Origin: Pseudomonas mucoides
Lineage (GTDB): Bacteria > Pseudomonadota > Gammaproteobacteria > Pseudomonadales > Pseudomonadaceae
NCBI RefSeq assembly: GCF_015461845.1
Contig: NZ_JACOPW010000001.1
Span: forward strand, 1 to 64,000
Direction: 5' to 3'
Length of the DNA: 64,000 bases
Shown piece by piece: positions 56,019-64,000 of this stretch. How positions within the stretch are numbered: the first letter of the stretch is position 1; each line of letters begins with the position of its first letter. The notes beneath the pieces were generated by a model. That model did not search any database. It was not told the DNA's origin and saw nothing but the letters and a program-made list of their open reading frames with translations. Both the position numbers and the translations under genes were made by a program.

Positions 56019-56903
56019 TCAATCGATCAACTGATCGTTGAACCACTCCAGCATCTGCGCCACCGCCGGACGCTCCAGCCGCACCCGCTCGCACACCAGT
56101 GCGTATTGGCCAAGAGCAGTCATGCTCGAGGTGAAAGGCCGGACCAGACGCCCGTTGAGCAAATCTTCCTGCGCCGTCAGGTTATCGCCCATCGCGACGC
56201 CCTGCCCCTGGGCCGCGGCTTCCAGCGCGAGGCCGGCATGAGCGAAATACAGCTGCCGTTCGGGACGTTGATCACCGGCATGACTGGTCAGCCAGGCCGT
56301 CCAGGTCTTGCCGTCCTGATCGTCGTGCAACAGGCAATGCCGCGCCAGATCTTTCGGCGTTTTCAGCGTGCCCTGATTGAACAGGCCGGGGCTGCACACC
56401 GGGAAAAACTGCAACGCCGGCAAGGGCCTGACGAAGTACGCACTGCTGTCCACCGGACCGGTGCCGTAGGTAATCGCCAGGTCGATGTCTTCACCCGGCG
56501 CCGTGCCGTCAATCGGTTGTTCGTACAGGTGCAGGGTGATGTGCGGGTAGCGCGCATAGAAATCCGTGAGGCGGCTCATCAACCATTTTTGCGCCAGCTC
56601 GGCGGTAACGGCCAGGCGCAACACCGCCAGGGATGACGGATCGCGCAGCTCATCGCAGGCCTCGCCGATCAGTTCGAAGGCTTGCTGCAAGCTTTGCATC
56701 AGTCGGCCGGCGGCCATGGTCGGGCGAATCTGTCGGCCTTCGCGGATGAACAGCGAAACGCCGAGGTGTTCTTCGAGTTGGCGGATTTGATGGCTGACGG
56801 CGCTGTCGGTGACGCACAACTCGGCGGCGGCCCGGCCGAAATGCGCGTGGCGGGCGGCGCATTCGAAGGTTCGCAGTGCGGCCAGAGAGGGTAGTCGTCG
56901 CAT
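56019..56903 (-). CDS. LysR family transcriptional regulator (GcvA-like)
   Basis: A 294-residue regulator of the GcvA/AmpR-like subgroup. The HTH lies in residues about 15-45 (ARHAHFGRAAAELCVTDSAV followed by SHQIRQLEEHLG) and the effector domain from about 90. It is upstream of and co-directional with the deiminase-like and PotF-like genes, with a 100-bp gap carrying a perfect palindrome. It is the likely regulator of that pair. Confidence 0.92.
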   Translation of the reverse strand: MRRLPSLAALRTFECAARHAHFGRAAAELCVTDSAVSHQIRQLEEHLGVSLFIREGRQIRPTMAAGRLMQSLQQAFELIGEACDELRDPSSLAVLRLAVTAELAQKWLMSRLTDFYARYPHITLHLYEQPIDGTAPGEDIDLAITYGTGPVDSSAYFVRPLPALQFFPVCSPGLFNQGTLKTPKDLARHCLLHDDQDGKTWTAWLTSHAGDQRPERQLYFAHAGLALEAAAQGQGVAMGDNLTAQEDLLNGRLVRPFTSSMTALGQYALVCERVRLERPAVAQMLEWFNDQLID

Positions 56904-56963
56904 GATTCAGCCCCGGTGATGGAGGCGCCCATGCTGCCTTGGCCATTCGCGGGCGTCCAGCAG

Positions 56964-57060
56964 GACCGCGTTATCGTTCATCGCGGGCAAGCCCGCTCCC
57001 ACAGGGGACCTCGGGCGTTCACAAAATCCCCTGTGGGAGCGAGCTTGCTCGCGATGGCGG
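56964..57060. repeat. Paired REP element, copy B of a 31-bp direct repeat
   Basis: Arms 56979-57005 and about 57028-57058 are inverted around a short spacer. The first 31 bases equal 53578-53608, in the same orientation, so the two copies bracket the LysR/deiminase/PotF module. Confidence 0.85.
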
Positions 57061-57163
57061 CAGCCCATTCACCACAAATCCCTAGGCCCATCACCCTCCC
57101 TTATCCACCATGACTTCCCTCCAGACCGGGCGCATGTTGGTGCCTCAACTGGAGGGATTCGCG

Positions 57164-57559
57164 ATGCTCGACGCACTCAAACAGATCAACTCAACCTCAG
57201 CCTTCAACCGCTGGGCCGGTTTTGAGGTGACCCATGCCGCCAGCGGCGAAGCCGAGCTGAGCATGGCTTTTCGCGACACCGATATGGCGCAATACGCAGG
57301 CTTTCTGCACGCTGGCCTGATCGGCGCGCTGCTCGACACCGCTTGCGGTTTTGCTGCTGGCACGGTCGCCGGCAACGTGCTGGCCTCGCACTTCTCGGTC
57401 AACTGCCTGGCGCCCGCTGTCGGTGAAGTGTTCTTCGCTCGCGGCCGGGTGGTGAAGGCCGGCAAGAAACAGGTATTCGCCCGCGCCGAGCTGTTTGCCC
57501 AGAGCGGTGATCAACTCAAGCTGGTGGCGACGGGGGATGCGATTCTGGTGCCGGTCTAG
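57164..57559 (+). CDS. PaaI-type hotdog-fold thioesterase
   Basis: A 131-residue acyl-CoA thioesterase-like protein of the PaaI/YbgC hotdog fold. The signature HAGLIGALLDTACGFAAGTV lies near residues 48-67, with the usual Gly/Asp active-site residues. ATG at 57164 (MLDALKQINS) follows GGAGG by eight bases; the open frame from 57110 adds an unrelated leader. Substrate unknown. Confidence 0.9.
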   Translation: MLDALKQINSTSAFNRWAGFEVTHAASGEAELSMAFRDTDMAQYAGFLHAGLIGALLDTACGFAAGTVAGNVLASHFSVNCLAPAVGEVFFARGRVVKAGKKQVFARAELFAQSGDQLKLVATGDAILVPV

Positions 57560-57596
57560 TCTGTCTGGATAAACCCCAGACCAGTCGGAGGTTGCC

Positions 57597-58085
57597 ATGC
57601 AACTCGAAGGTTCCTGCCATTGCGGGGCGGTGTCGTTCAGTTTGAACAGTGCCCACCCCTACCCTTATCAGCGTTGCTATTGCTCGATCTGCCGCAAGAC
57701 CCAGGGCGGTGGCGGGTTTGCGATCAACCTCGGCGGTGAGGCCGCAAGCCTCAAGGTTCGCGGTCGCAAACACATCGCGATCTATCATGCGCGCCTGAAG
57801 GACGAAGGCGATAAACGGGCGCACAGCAGCAGCGCCGAGCGGCATTTCTGCTCGCTGTGCGGGACGGGACTGTGGCTGTTCAGCCCGGAATGGCCGGAGC
57901 TGATCCACCCGTTCGCCTCCGCCATCGACACTGCGCTGCCGGTACCACCGGAGCACACGCACTTGATGCTCGGTTCAAAAGCACCGTGGGTAGAGGTTGA
58001 GGCGCACGCGGGTGATCAGCAGTTCGAGGTTTATCCCGAGGAGTCCATTGCCGAATGGCACGAACGGTTGGGTTTGAGCTGCTAA
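57597..58085 (+). CDS. GFA family zinc-binding protein
   Basis: A 162-residue CENP-V/GFA-domain protein named after glutathione-dependent formaldehyde-activating enzymes. Zinc-binding cysteines are in GSCHCGAVSF, CYCSICRKTQG and HFCSLCGTGLW. Enzymatic activity in this family is doubtful outside a few members. It follows the thioesterase by 37 bases in the same direction. Confidence 0.9.
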   Translation: MQLEGSCHCGAVSFSLNSAHPYPYQRCYCSICRKTQGGGGFAINLGGEAASLKVRGRKHIAIYHARLKDEGDKRAHSSSAERHFCSLCGTGLWLFSPEWPELIHPFASAIDTALPVPPEHTHLMLGSKAPWVEVEAHAGDQQFEVYPEESIAEWHERLGLSC

Positions 58086-58103
58086 AGCGCCTCTCCGGTT
58101 GTG

Positions 58104-58712
58104 TCAGGCCGCAGCCGGTACACCGCTGTGGAAACGGAATTCCACGTCCGGTGACTCGATCAGTTCCTGCTCGGCCGCGCGCACCTTGTCGATCACGTGG
58201 GCGATGTCCTTGGCGTCGCCGTACTGGTAAGCCAGCTTCAGGTAACCCTGGAAATGCCGGGCTTCGCTTTTCAGCAGGCCGAAGTAGAACTTGCCCAGTT
58301 CTTCGTCCAGATACGGCACCAGCGCCTCGAAACGTTCGCAGCTGCGGGCTTCGATGAAGGCCCCCACCACCAGCGTATCGACCAGTTTCACCGGCTCATG
58401 GCTGCGCACCACTTTGCGCAGGCCCGAGGCGTAGCGCCCGGCGGACAACTGGCGCAGCTCGATCTTGCGCTTTTTCATCAGGCGCATGACCTGTTCGTGG
58501 TGCACCAGTTCTTCCCGGGCCAGGCGCGACATCAGGTTAATCAGGTCGACGTGGGAGTGATACTTGGCAATCAGGCTCAGCGCGGTGCTGGCGGCCTTGA
58601 ATTCGCAGTTCTTGTGGTCGATCAGCAAGGTTTCCTGATCAGCCAGTGCGGCCTGCACCCAGCCGTCAGGGGTGCGGCAGCCGAGGAACTCGTGAATTTC
58701 GGGAAGGATCAT
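58104..58712 (-). CDS. miaE: tRNA-(ms2io6A)-hydroxylase
   Basis: A 202-residue ferritin-like diiron monooxygenase that hydroxylates 2-methylthio-N6-isopentenyladenosine at position 37 of tRNA. Diiron ligand motifs are visible: CEFKAASTALSLIAKYHSHV, LAREELVHHEQVM and SEARHFQGYLKLA, with CERFEAL between. The ATG at 58710-58712 (MILPEIHEFLGC) is the family start; the frame extends much further upstream without homology-like sequence. It is divergent from the universal stress gene. Confidence 0.94.
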   Translation of the reverse strand: MILPEIHEFLGCRTPDGWVQAALADQETLLIDHKNCEFKAASTALSLIAKYHSHVDLINLMSRLAREELVHHEQVMRLMKKRKIELRQLSAGRYASGLRKVVRSHEPVKLVDTLVVGAFIEARSCERFEALVPYLDEELGKFYFGLLKSEARHFQGYLKLAYQYGDAKDIAHVIDKVRAAEQELIESPDVEFRFHSGVPAAA

Positions 58713-58874
58713 GGGGCTCACGGATAAATGGTCAAAACGAAGGGCGCCGATTATACCGGCCTGCCGCCAGACCACCAGTCGCCAACCGTTGATATGCATC
58801 AAGTACCTGGTTGGCGAGCAGGAACTATAGTTGTGCAACGCCGTGCTTTTTAGCCGTTTATGGAGATCCCGCTC

Positions 58875-59735
58875 ATGCAAGCCATTCGCAGCATCCTGGT
58901 GGTCCTCGAACCCGAACACTCGGAGAGCCTGGCGCTCAAACGGGCCAAATTGATTGCCAGAGTGACCCGGGCCCACTTGCACCTGCTGGTCGGTGACCGC
59001 AAACATGACCATAGCGCTATGTTGGGCGTGCTCAAGGCAGCCTTGTTGGCGGACGGCTTTAGCGTCACCACCGAACAGGCCTGGAACGAAAGCCTGTACC
59101 AAACCATCATCGACGTGCAGCAAGCCGAAGGCTGCGGGCTGGTGATCAAGCAGCATTACCCGGACAGCCCGCTGAAAAAAGCTTTGCTGACCCCGGACGA
59201 CTGGAAATTATTGCGTAAATGCCCGACACCGGTGCTGCTGGTGAAAACGGCCGGTTCCTGGAAAGACAAAGTCATTCTGGCCGCCATTGATGTGGGCAAC
59301 ACCGACGGTGAGCACCGTCACCTGCACAACACCATCATCGATTACGGCTATGACATCGCCAGTCTGGCCAAGGCGCATCTGCACGTGATCAGCGCGCATC
59401 CATCGCCGATGCTGTCGGCGGCCGACCCGACGTTTCAACTCAGCGAAACCATCGAGGCGCGCTATCGCGAACAATGCAAGGCGTTCCAGGCGGAGTTCGA
59501 CATCGACGATGCGCATTTGCATATCGAGGAAGGTCCGGCGGATGTGTTGATTCCGTTCATGGTGCACAAGCTGCAGGCGGCGGTGACCGTGATCGGCACC
59601 GTGGCGCGGTCGGGGGTGTCGGGGGCGTTGATCGGCAATACGGCGGAAGTGGTGCTCGATTCGGTGGAAAGTGATGTGTTGGTGCTCAAACCGCAGGAGA
59701 TTGAGGATCACCTTGACGAGTTGGCTCAGCACTGA
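58875..59735 (+). CDS. Tandem universal stress protein (UspE-like)
   Basis: A 286-residue protein with two consecutive Usp domains, at about residues 1-125 and 130-280. The second ends in VIGTVARSGVSGALIGNTAE, the ATP-loop-like G-x2-G-x9-G(S/T) pattern. It contributes to stress survival in related bacteria. ATG at 58875 follows GGAG by nine bases; an earlier ATG at 58860 is less likely. In P. aeruginosa such a gene precedes the DUF1289 gene and acnB, as here. Confidence 0.92.
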   Translation: MQAIRSILVVLEPEHSESLALKRAKLIARVTRAHLHLLVGDRKHDHSAMLGVLKAALLADGFSVTTEQAWNESLYQTIIDVQQAEGCGLVIKQHYPDSPLKKALLTPDDWKLLRKCPTPVLLVKTAGSWKDKVILAAIDVGNTDGEHRHLHNTIIDYGYDIASLAKAHLHVISAHPSPMLSAADPTFQLSETIEARYREQCKAFQAEFDIDDAHLHIEEGPADVLIPFMVHKLQAAVTVIGTVARSGVSGALIGNTAEVVLDSVESDVLVLKPQEIEDHLDELAQH

Positions 59736-59757
59736 AATCTGTGGCGCCTGGTCGGAC

Positions 59758-59838
59758 GCCATCGCGGACAAGCCCGGCTCCCACAGAGTTTTGTGGGCAC
59801 CGGAGCTTGACTGTAGGAGCCGGGCTGGGTCCGGGCGG
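59758..59838. repeat. Paired REP element
   Basis: Inverted arms (CCATCGCGGACAAGCCCGGC and a GTAGGAGCCGGGCT arm) lie between the universal stress gene and DUF1289, extending almost to the latter's stop. Confidence 0.75.
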
Positions 59839-59854
59839 CGTTCCGACGATGCTT

Positions 59855-60325
59855 TCAGGCGCCGAAGGCGTCTTTTAAAAAGCCCGGTGCGATGTACCGT
59901 TGGTAATGCGCCTCAGACAGCAAAAAGAATTCCCGATCAATGGCATCACGCAATTCCGGCAGGTTCCAGTCACGAAACTCCGGCATCAGCACCATCCCGT
60001 AAGCCTCCAGGTTATTGATCACCCGCGCCCCACGGGCTATCAACTGATACGCCCAGCAATACTCCGACTGATGCGGCACGAAGCGAATCTTGCGTTGCTC
60101 CAGTTGCAAGCGCAGGCGCTGGGGATCGAAAACCTCCAGCTTGCTGGCCATCACCTGGGACAGCAATTGCTCAAGACGCAGCCATACCGCGCGCTTCTCC
60201 TCCTCGTTGTAACCATTCCAGTTGATCACTTCGTGGTGGAAACGCTTGCAGCCGCGGCACACCAGGTCACCGTAAACGGTGGAGCAGAGGCCGACGCAGG
60301 GAGTCTTGATGGTCTGATTGGGCAT
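59855..60325 (-). CDS. DUF1289 family protein
   Basis: A 156-residue protein with an N-terminal DUF1289 Cys cluster (TPCVGLCSTVYGDLVCRGC, residues about 6-24) that probably binds zinc or an iron-sulfur cluster. A longer helical C-terminal part is typical of the pseudomonad version. Its function is unknown. ATG at 60325 gives MPNQTIKTPCVG; it is divergent from acnB with a 407-bp gap. Confidence 0.88.
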   Translation of the reverse strand: MPNQTIKTPCVGLCSTVYGDLVCRGCKRFHHEVINWNGYNEEEKRAVWLRLEQLLSQVMASKLEVFDPQRLRLQLEQRKIRFVPHQSEYCWAYQLIARGARVINNLEAYGMVLMPEFRDWNLPELRDAIDREFFLLSEAHYQRYIAPGFLKDAFGA

Positions 60326-60732
60326 AGGTAGGCAAAACACGGGAAAGCAGAACAGGTCGGCATGTTAGCCCTTTGTCTAACATTGATCACCCCTCAAAAT
60401 TCGGGGGCTAACTTACCTTTAATTTTTTTTTGCCGTAGAATCAGCCAGCCTTTTAAGGCGCCAATGTCCGTTAGAAGCTGTTTTCAAAGCGTCACGAGCA
60501 CAGTCGTTCCTTCAGAGCGGTGTTGGCGAAGGGTTTTTCCAGCGGGGAAAAGCCCAACGCCAACCCTCATCAGCTCCCGTTCTGCAGGCGTAAAACTTTG
60601 AAAGCAGCTTCTGTAAGGAATTGTCGGTAATTCTGGCTAAGTGGCCCACAACGCCACGCAGCGCATGAGTACGGCAATTTCGGGATGAGCGTCCCGGACA
60701 CCCATTTGGGACCACTGATGAGGGTAATAACT
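60326..60732 (+). promoter_or_regulatory. acnB promoter and structured 5' leader
   Basis: This 407-bp gap contains a T-rich segment near 60418-60440 and a strong long hairpin. The hairpin pairs GTTGGCG (60522-60528) with CGCCAAC (60558-60564), and GGGTTTTTCC (60531-60540) with GGAAAAGCCC (60546-60555), with one G-U and an AA/AA internal loop. The hairpin lies about 170 bases before the acnB start. It could be a transcript leader element or a terminator-like structure; its role is unknown. Confidence 0.55.
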
Positions 60733-63333
60733 GTGCTTGAAGCCTACCGCAAACATATCGAAGAGCGTGCAGCACTGGGTATCGTTCCCCAGCCGCTTAA
60801 CGCCGAACAAACTGCAGGCCTGATCGAGCTGCTGAAGAATCCTCCGGCTGGCGAAGAAGCTTTCCTCGTTGACCTGATCACCAATCGCGTTCCACCTGGC
60901 GTGGACGAAGCAGCCTATGTCAAGGCCGGCTTCCTGTCTGCCCTCGCCAAAGGCGAAGCCAAATCCCCCCTGATCGACAAGAAGCGCGCTGTAGAACTGC
61001 TCGGCACCATGCAGGGCGGCTACAACATCGTGACCCTGGTCAACCTGCTGGACGACGCCGAACTGGCGCCAGTGGCTGCCAAAGAACTCAAGCACACCCT
61101 GCTGATGTTCGACGCCTTCCACGACGTCGCTGAACGCGCCAAGAACGGTAACGTTCACGCACAAGGCGTGCTGCAATCCTGGGCTGACGGCGAGTGGTTC
61201 AAAAACCGCCCGGTACTGGCCGACAAGATCAGCCTGCGCGTGTTCAAGGTCACCGGCGAAACCAACACCGACGACCTGTCCCCTGCTCCGGACGCCTGGT
61301 CCCGCCCGGACATCCCGCTGCACGCCCTGGCCATGCTGAAAATGGCCCGCGACGGCATCGTTCCCGACGTACAAGGCTCCATCGGCCCGATGAAGCAGAT
61401 CGAAGAAATGCGCAACAGCGGCTTCCCGATCGCCTACGTCGGTGACGTAGTGGGTACCGGTTCGTCGCGTAAATCCGCGACCAACTCGGTGCTGTGGTTC
61501 TTCGGCGACGACGTTCCTTACGTACCGAACAAGCGCGCTGGCGGTTTCTGCTTCGGCAGCAAAATTGCTCCGATCTTCTACAACACCATGGAAGATGCCG
61601 GCGCCCTGCCGATCGAATTTGATGTGACCAACATCAACATGGGCGACGTGATCGACCTGTACCCGCACGCAGGCAAAGTCTGCAAGCACGGTACCGACGA
61701 AGTCATCACCACCTTCGAAATGAAGACCCCGGTGCTGTTGGACGAAGTCCGTGCCGGCGGTCGTATTCCGCTGATCATCGGCCGTGGCCTGACCGACAAG
61801 GCTCGCGCCGAACTGGGTCTGCCAGCGTTCGACCTGTTCAAGAAACCGGATGCCCCGATCGAAAGCACCAAGGGCTTCACCCTGGCGCAGAAAATGGTCG
61901 GCAAGGCGTGCGGCGTAGCCGGTGTGCGTCCTGGCACCTACTGCGAACCGAAGATGACCACCGTCGGCTCCCAGGACACCACCGGTCCAATGACCCGTGA
62001 CGAACTGAAAGACCTGGCGTGCCTGGGCTTCTCCGCTGACCTGGTGATGCAGTCCTTCTGCCACACCGCGGCTTACCCTAAGCCGATCGACGTGACCACC
62101 CACCACACCCTGCCAGACTTCATCATGACCCGCGGCGGCGTTTCCCTGCGTCCGGGCGACGGCATCATCCACAGCTGGCTGAACCGTATGCTGCTGCCGG
62201 ACACCGTCGGTACCGGTGGTGACTCGCACACCCGTTTCCCGATGGGCATTTCGTTCCCGGCCGGTTCCGGCCTGGTGGCGTTTGCCGCAGCCACTGGCGT
62301 TATGCCGCTGGACATGCCGGAATCGATCCTGGTGCGCTTCAAAGGCAAGATGCAACCGGGCGTCACCCTGCGTGACCTGGTTCACGCCATTCCTTACTTC
62401 GCGATTCAGGCTGGCCTGTTGACCGTTGAGAAGAAAGGCAAGAAGAACGCTTTCTCCGGTCGCATCCTGGAAATCGAAGGCCTGGACAACCTGAGCATCG
62501 AACAGGCTTTCGAGCTGTCCGACGCCTCGGCCGAACGTTCGGCTGCCGGTTGCACCATCAAGCTGTCGAAAGAGTCGATCACCGAGTACCTGAGCTCCAA
62601 CATCACCCTGCTGCGCTGGATGATCGGCGAAGGCTACGGCGATGCACGGACTCTGGAACGCCGTGCTCAAGCGATGGAAGCCTGGATCGCCAACCCTGAG
62701 TTGATGGTGGCCGATGCTGACGCCGAATACGCTGAAATCATCGAAATCGACCTGGCCGACATCAAAGAGCCTGTGCTCTGCGCGCCAAACGATCCGGACG
62801 ACGCCCGTCTGCTGTCCAGCGTTGCTGGCGAGAAGATCGACGAAGTGTTCATCGGTTCGTGCATGACCAACATCGGTCACTTCCGCGCGGCCGGTAAGCT
62901 GCTGGATCAGGTCAAGGGTCAGCTTCCTACCCGTCTGTGGCTGTCGCCACCGACCAAAATGGACGCTCACCAGCTGACCGAAGAAGGCTACTACGGCATC
63001 TACGGCAAGGCCGGCGCACGCATGGAAATGCCGGGCTGCTCGCTGTGCATGGGTAACCAGGCTCGCGTAGAACCGAATTCGACTGTGGTGTCGACGTCGA
63101 CCCGTAACTTCCCGAACCGTCTGGGTGACGGCGCGAACGTCTACCTGGCTTCGGCTGAGCTGGCGTCCGTGGCTTCCATCCTGGGTCGCCTGCCGACCGT
63201 CGAGGAGTACATGGAATACGCTGGCAAGATCGACAGCATGGCGGCTGATGTCTACCGCTACCTGTCCTTCGACCAGATCGCCGAGTTCCGTGAAGCTGCT
63301 GCGAACGCCAACATTCCGGTCGTTCAAGCCTAA
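60733..63333 (+). CDS. acnB: Aconitate hydratase B (2-methylisocitrate dehydratase)
   Basis: The main TCA-cycle aconitase, also dehydrating 2-methylisocitrate. The 866-residue protein has the AcnB order: N-terminal HEAT-like domain, swivel domain, then the catalytic domains. Cluster ligands are Cys in [13 protein letters not shown] and the pair in [10 protein letters not shown]. The start is GTG at 60733, giving the invariant (V/M)[15 protein letters not shown], with AGGG eight bases upstream; the frame opens 16 codons earlier but lacks similarity. A terminator follows the gene. Confidence 0.96.
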   Translation: MLEAYRKHIEERAALGIVPQPLNAEQTAGLIELLKNPPAGEEAFLVDLITNRVPPGVDEAAYVKAGFLSALAKGEAKSPLIDKKRAVELLGTMQGGYNIVTLVNLLDDAELAPVAAKELKHTLLMFDAFHDVAERAKNGNVHAQGVLQSWADGEWFKNRPVLADKISLRVFKVTGETNTDDLSPAPDAWSRPDIPLHALAMLKMARDGIVPDVQGSIGPMKQIEEMRNSGFPIAYVGDVVGTGSSRKSATNSVLWFFGDDVPYVPNKRAGGFCFGSKIAPIFYNTMEDAGALPIEFDVTNINMGDVIDLYPHAGKVCKHGTDEVITTFEMKTPVLLDEVRAGGRIPLIIGRGLTDKARAELGLPAFDLFKKPDAPIESTKGFTLAQKMVGKACGVAGVRPGTYCEPKMTTVGSQDTTGPMTRDELKDLACLGFSADLVMQSFCHTAAYPKPIDVTTHHTLPDFIMTRGGVSLRPGDGIIHSWLNRMLLPDTVGTGGDSHTRFPMGISFPAGSGLVAFAAATGVMPLDMPESILVRFKGKMQPGVTLRDLVHAIPYFAIQAGLLTVEKKGKKNAFSGRILEIEGLDNLSIEQAFELSDASAERSAAGCTIKLSKESITEYLSSNITLLRWMIGEGYGDARTLERRAQAMEAWIANPELMVADADAEYAEIIEIDLADIKEPVLCAPNDPDDARLLSSVAGEKIDEVFIGSCMTNIGHFRAAGKLLDQVKGQLPTRLWLSPPTKMDAHQLTEEGYYGIYGKAGARMEMPGCSLCMGNQARVEPNSTVVSTSTRNFPNRLGDGANVYLASAELASVASILGRLPTVEEYMEYAGKIDSMAADVYRYLSFDQIAEFREAAANANIPVVQA

Positions 63334-63350
63334 CGCTGCAACGCAATAGA

Positions 63351-63387
63351 AAACGCCGCCCATCGTGAGATGAGCGGCGTTTTTTTA
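63351..63387 (+). terminator. Rho-independent terminator of acnB
   Basis: The stem AAACGCCGC (63351-63359) pairs with GCGGCGTTT (63374-63382), followed by T residues, 17 bases after the acnB stop. Confidence 0.92.
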
Positions 63388-63426
63388 TGCCTGCGATGGC
63401 TATGCCCTTACACACTCCTACAAGGG

Positions 63427-64000
63427 TTATGCGCTGGTCCTGAGGGCTTGTTGCACCGCGCCATCCACGCTCAAACCGCTGAGGATCACCTGTGTATCCT
63501 GCACTTCCGGCAACGCCGCCAATGCGGCCTGCGCCGAATCCTTGAGCCGGGCGAGCACCAGCTGCTTCCCTTCCCCCCGCACCCGCACAAAAAATTCCTG
63601 CAATGCCTCAATACTGGTGCCATCCAGGTCCGGCGACTCCTCCAGGCTGAGAACCACCGAATGAATCGGCGTCTGCGAATGACGGATCAAGTGCAACGTG
63701 CTGCCCAGAATCCGCTCGACGTTGGCAAAGAACAACGCCTCCCCCGGCCGGACGATCAAAACCCCTGGCACTGTTTGCGCCGTCGGATGAAGGTGCAGGT
63801 CGACAAAGTCGTGACCGCCATCAATGCGCCCGAGGATCTGAATGTCCGCTGCCGACATTTGCTTGAGCATCAACACCACGCTGATCGCCACCGACAGCAG
63901 CAACCCGTCCAGCACACCCAGCACCAGCACGGCGGCCACCGCGCAAATGACCAGCAACCGATCGCGTCGCCAGATGAAATAGCGTCCCAGCGGTTGCAGG
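63427..64000 (-). CDS. SulP family anion transporter, C-terminal part (cut by window end)
   Basis: An open frame on the minus strand runs past position 64000 without a stop, so only the C-terminal ~190 residues are visible. They comprise the last hydrophobic segments (VICAVAAVLVLGVLDGLLLS and on) and a complete STAS domain with SLEESPDLDGTSIEALQEFF. This is the layout of SulP sulfate, bicarbonate or other anion permeases. Convergent with acnB. Confidence 0.9.
   Translation of the reverse strand, partial: LQPLGRYFIWRRDRLLVICAVAAVLVLGVLDGLLLSVAISVVLMLKQMSAADIQILGRIDGGHDFVDLHLHPTAQTVPGVLIVRPGEALFFANVERILGSTLHLIRHSQTPIHSVVLSLEESPDLDGTSIEALQEFFVRVRGEGKQLVLARLKDSAQAALAALPEVQDTQVILSGLSVDGAVQQALRTSA

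Noticed and set aside
60637..63363. 908-codon minus-strand frame opposite acnB
   Set aside because: Shadow frame produced by strong codon bias of acnB, which has all aconitase motifs.

Overview
The window is a high-GC gammaproteobacterial chromosome segment, almost certainly Pseudomonas of the fluorescens lineage. Gene order and protein sequences of core genes (pepN, nadK, ldcA, dnaQ, rnhA, gloB, mltD, fabI, miaE, acnB) match that genus. Intergenic gaps carry the REP/REPIN-type inverted repeats typical of P. fluorescens. All identifications are from reading the sequence and from memory; no search was run.

Layout. 0.3-6.8 kb: a compact leftward block of pepN, DUF2797, DUF1315, rhomboid protease glpG, a metallophosphoesterase and nadK, with ATGA/TGATG overlaps. 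6.9-12.3 kb: DUF1853, a solitary ArsB-type pump, a divergent TetR/DUF2855 pair, an FMN reductase and a small hypothetical gene. 12.4-19.3 kb: LysR, GNAT, lysine/arginine decarboxylase, dnaQ, rnhA, a methyltransferase and gloB. 19.4-29.4 kb: mltD, then a five-gene peptide ABC importer with two binding proteins (NppA1A2BCD/Yej type), then fabI, ending in a strong terminator.

29.5-58 kb is accessory in character. It holds a LysR-VOC-amidase module, a GGDEF protein with a degenerate active site, a Tat-exported molybdenum hydroxylase operon with its cytochrome c, a small PpyR-like membrane protein, a truncated VOC gene, and an AraC/LysE pair. A 1215-residue toxin-like protein with a C-terminal Fic motif lies between AraC and LysE. 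Then come a TctABC carboxylate transporter, a MocR regulator with an EamA exporter, LysE, TspO, and a DUF6124 gene with a long self-complementary leader. An alkylation-damage group (VOC, ada, PEP-mutase-like, AlkA-like) and a LysR/agmatine-deiminase-like/PotF-like module between same-oriented REP pairs follow. 58.1-64 kb returns to core genes: miaE, a universal stress protein, DUF1289, acnB with a structured leader, and the C-terminal half of a SulP transporter cut by the window end.

The two most notable items are the DUF6124 leader and the Fic protein. In the leader (about 49988-50218, minus strand) two central elements can each pair with an upstream or a downstream partner; the downstream pairing covers the ribosome binding site. 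The Fic protein joins a dermonecrotic-toxin-like body to a C-terminal Fic motif and has no visible antitoxin gene beside it.
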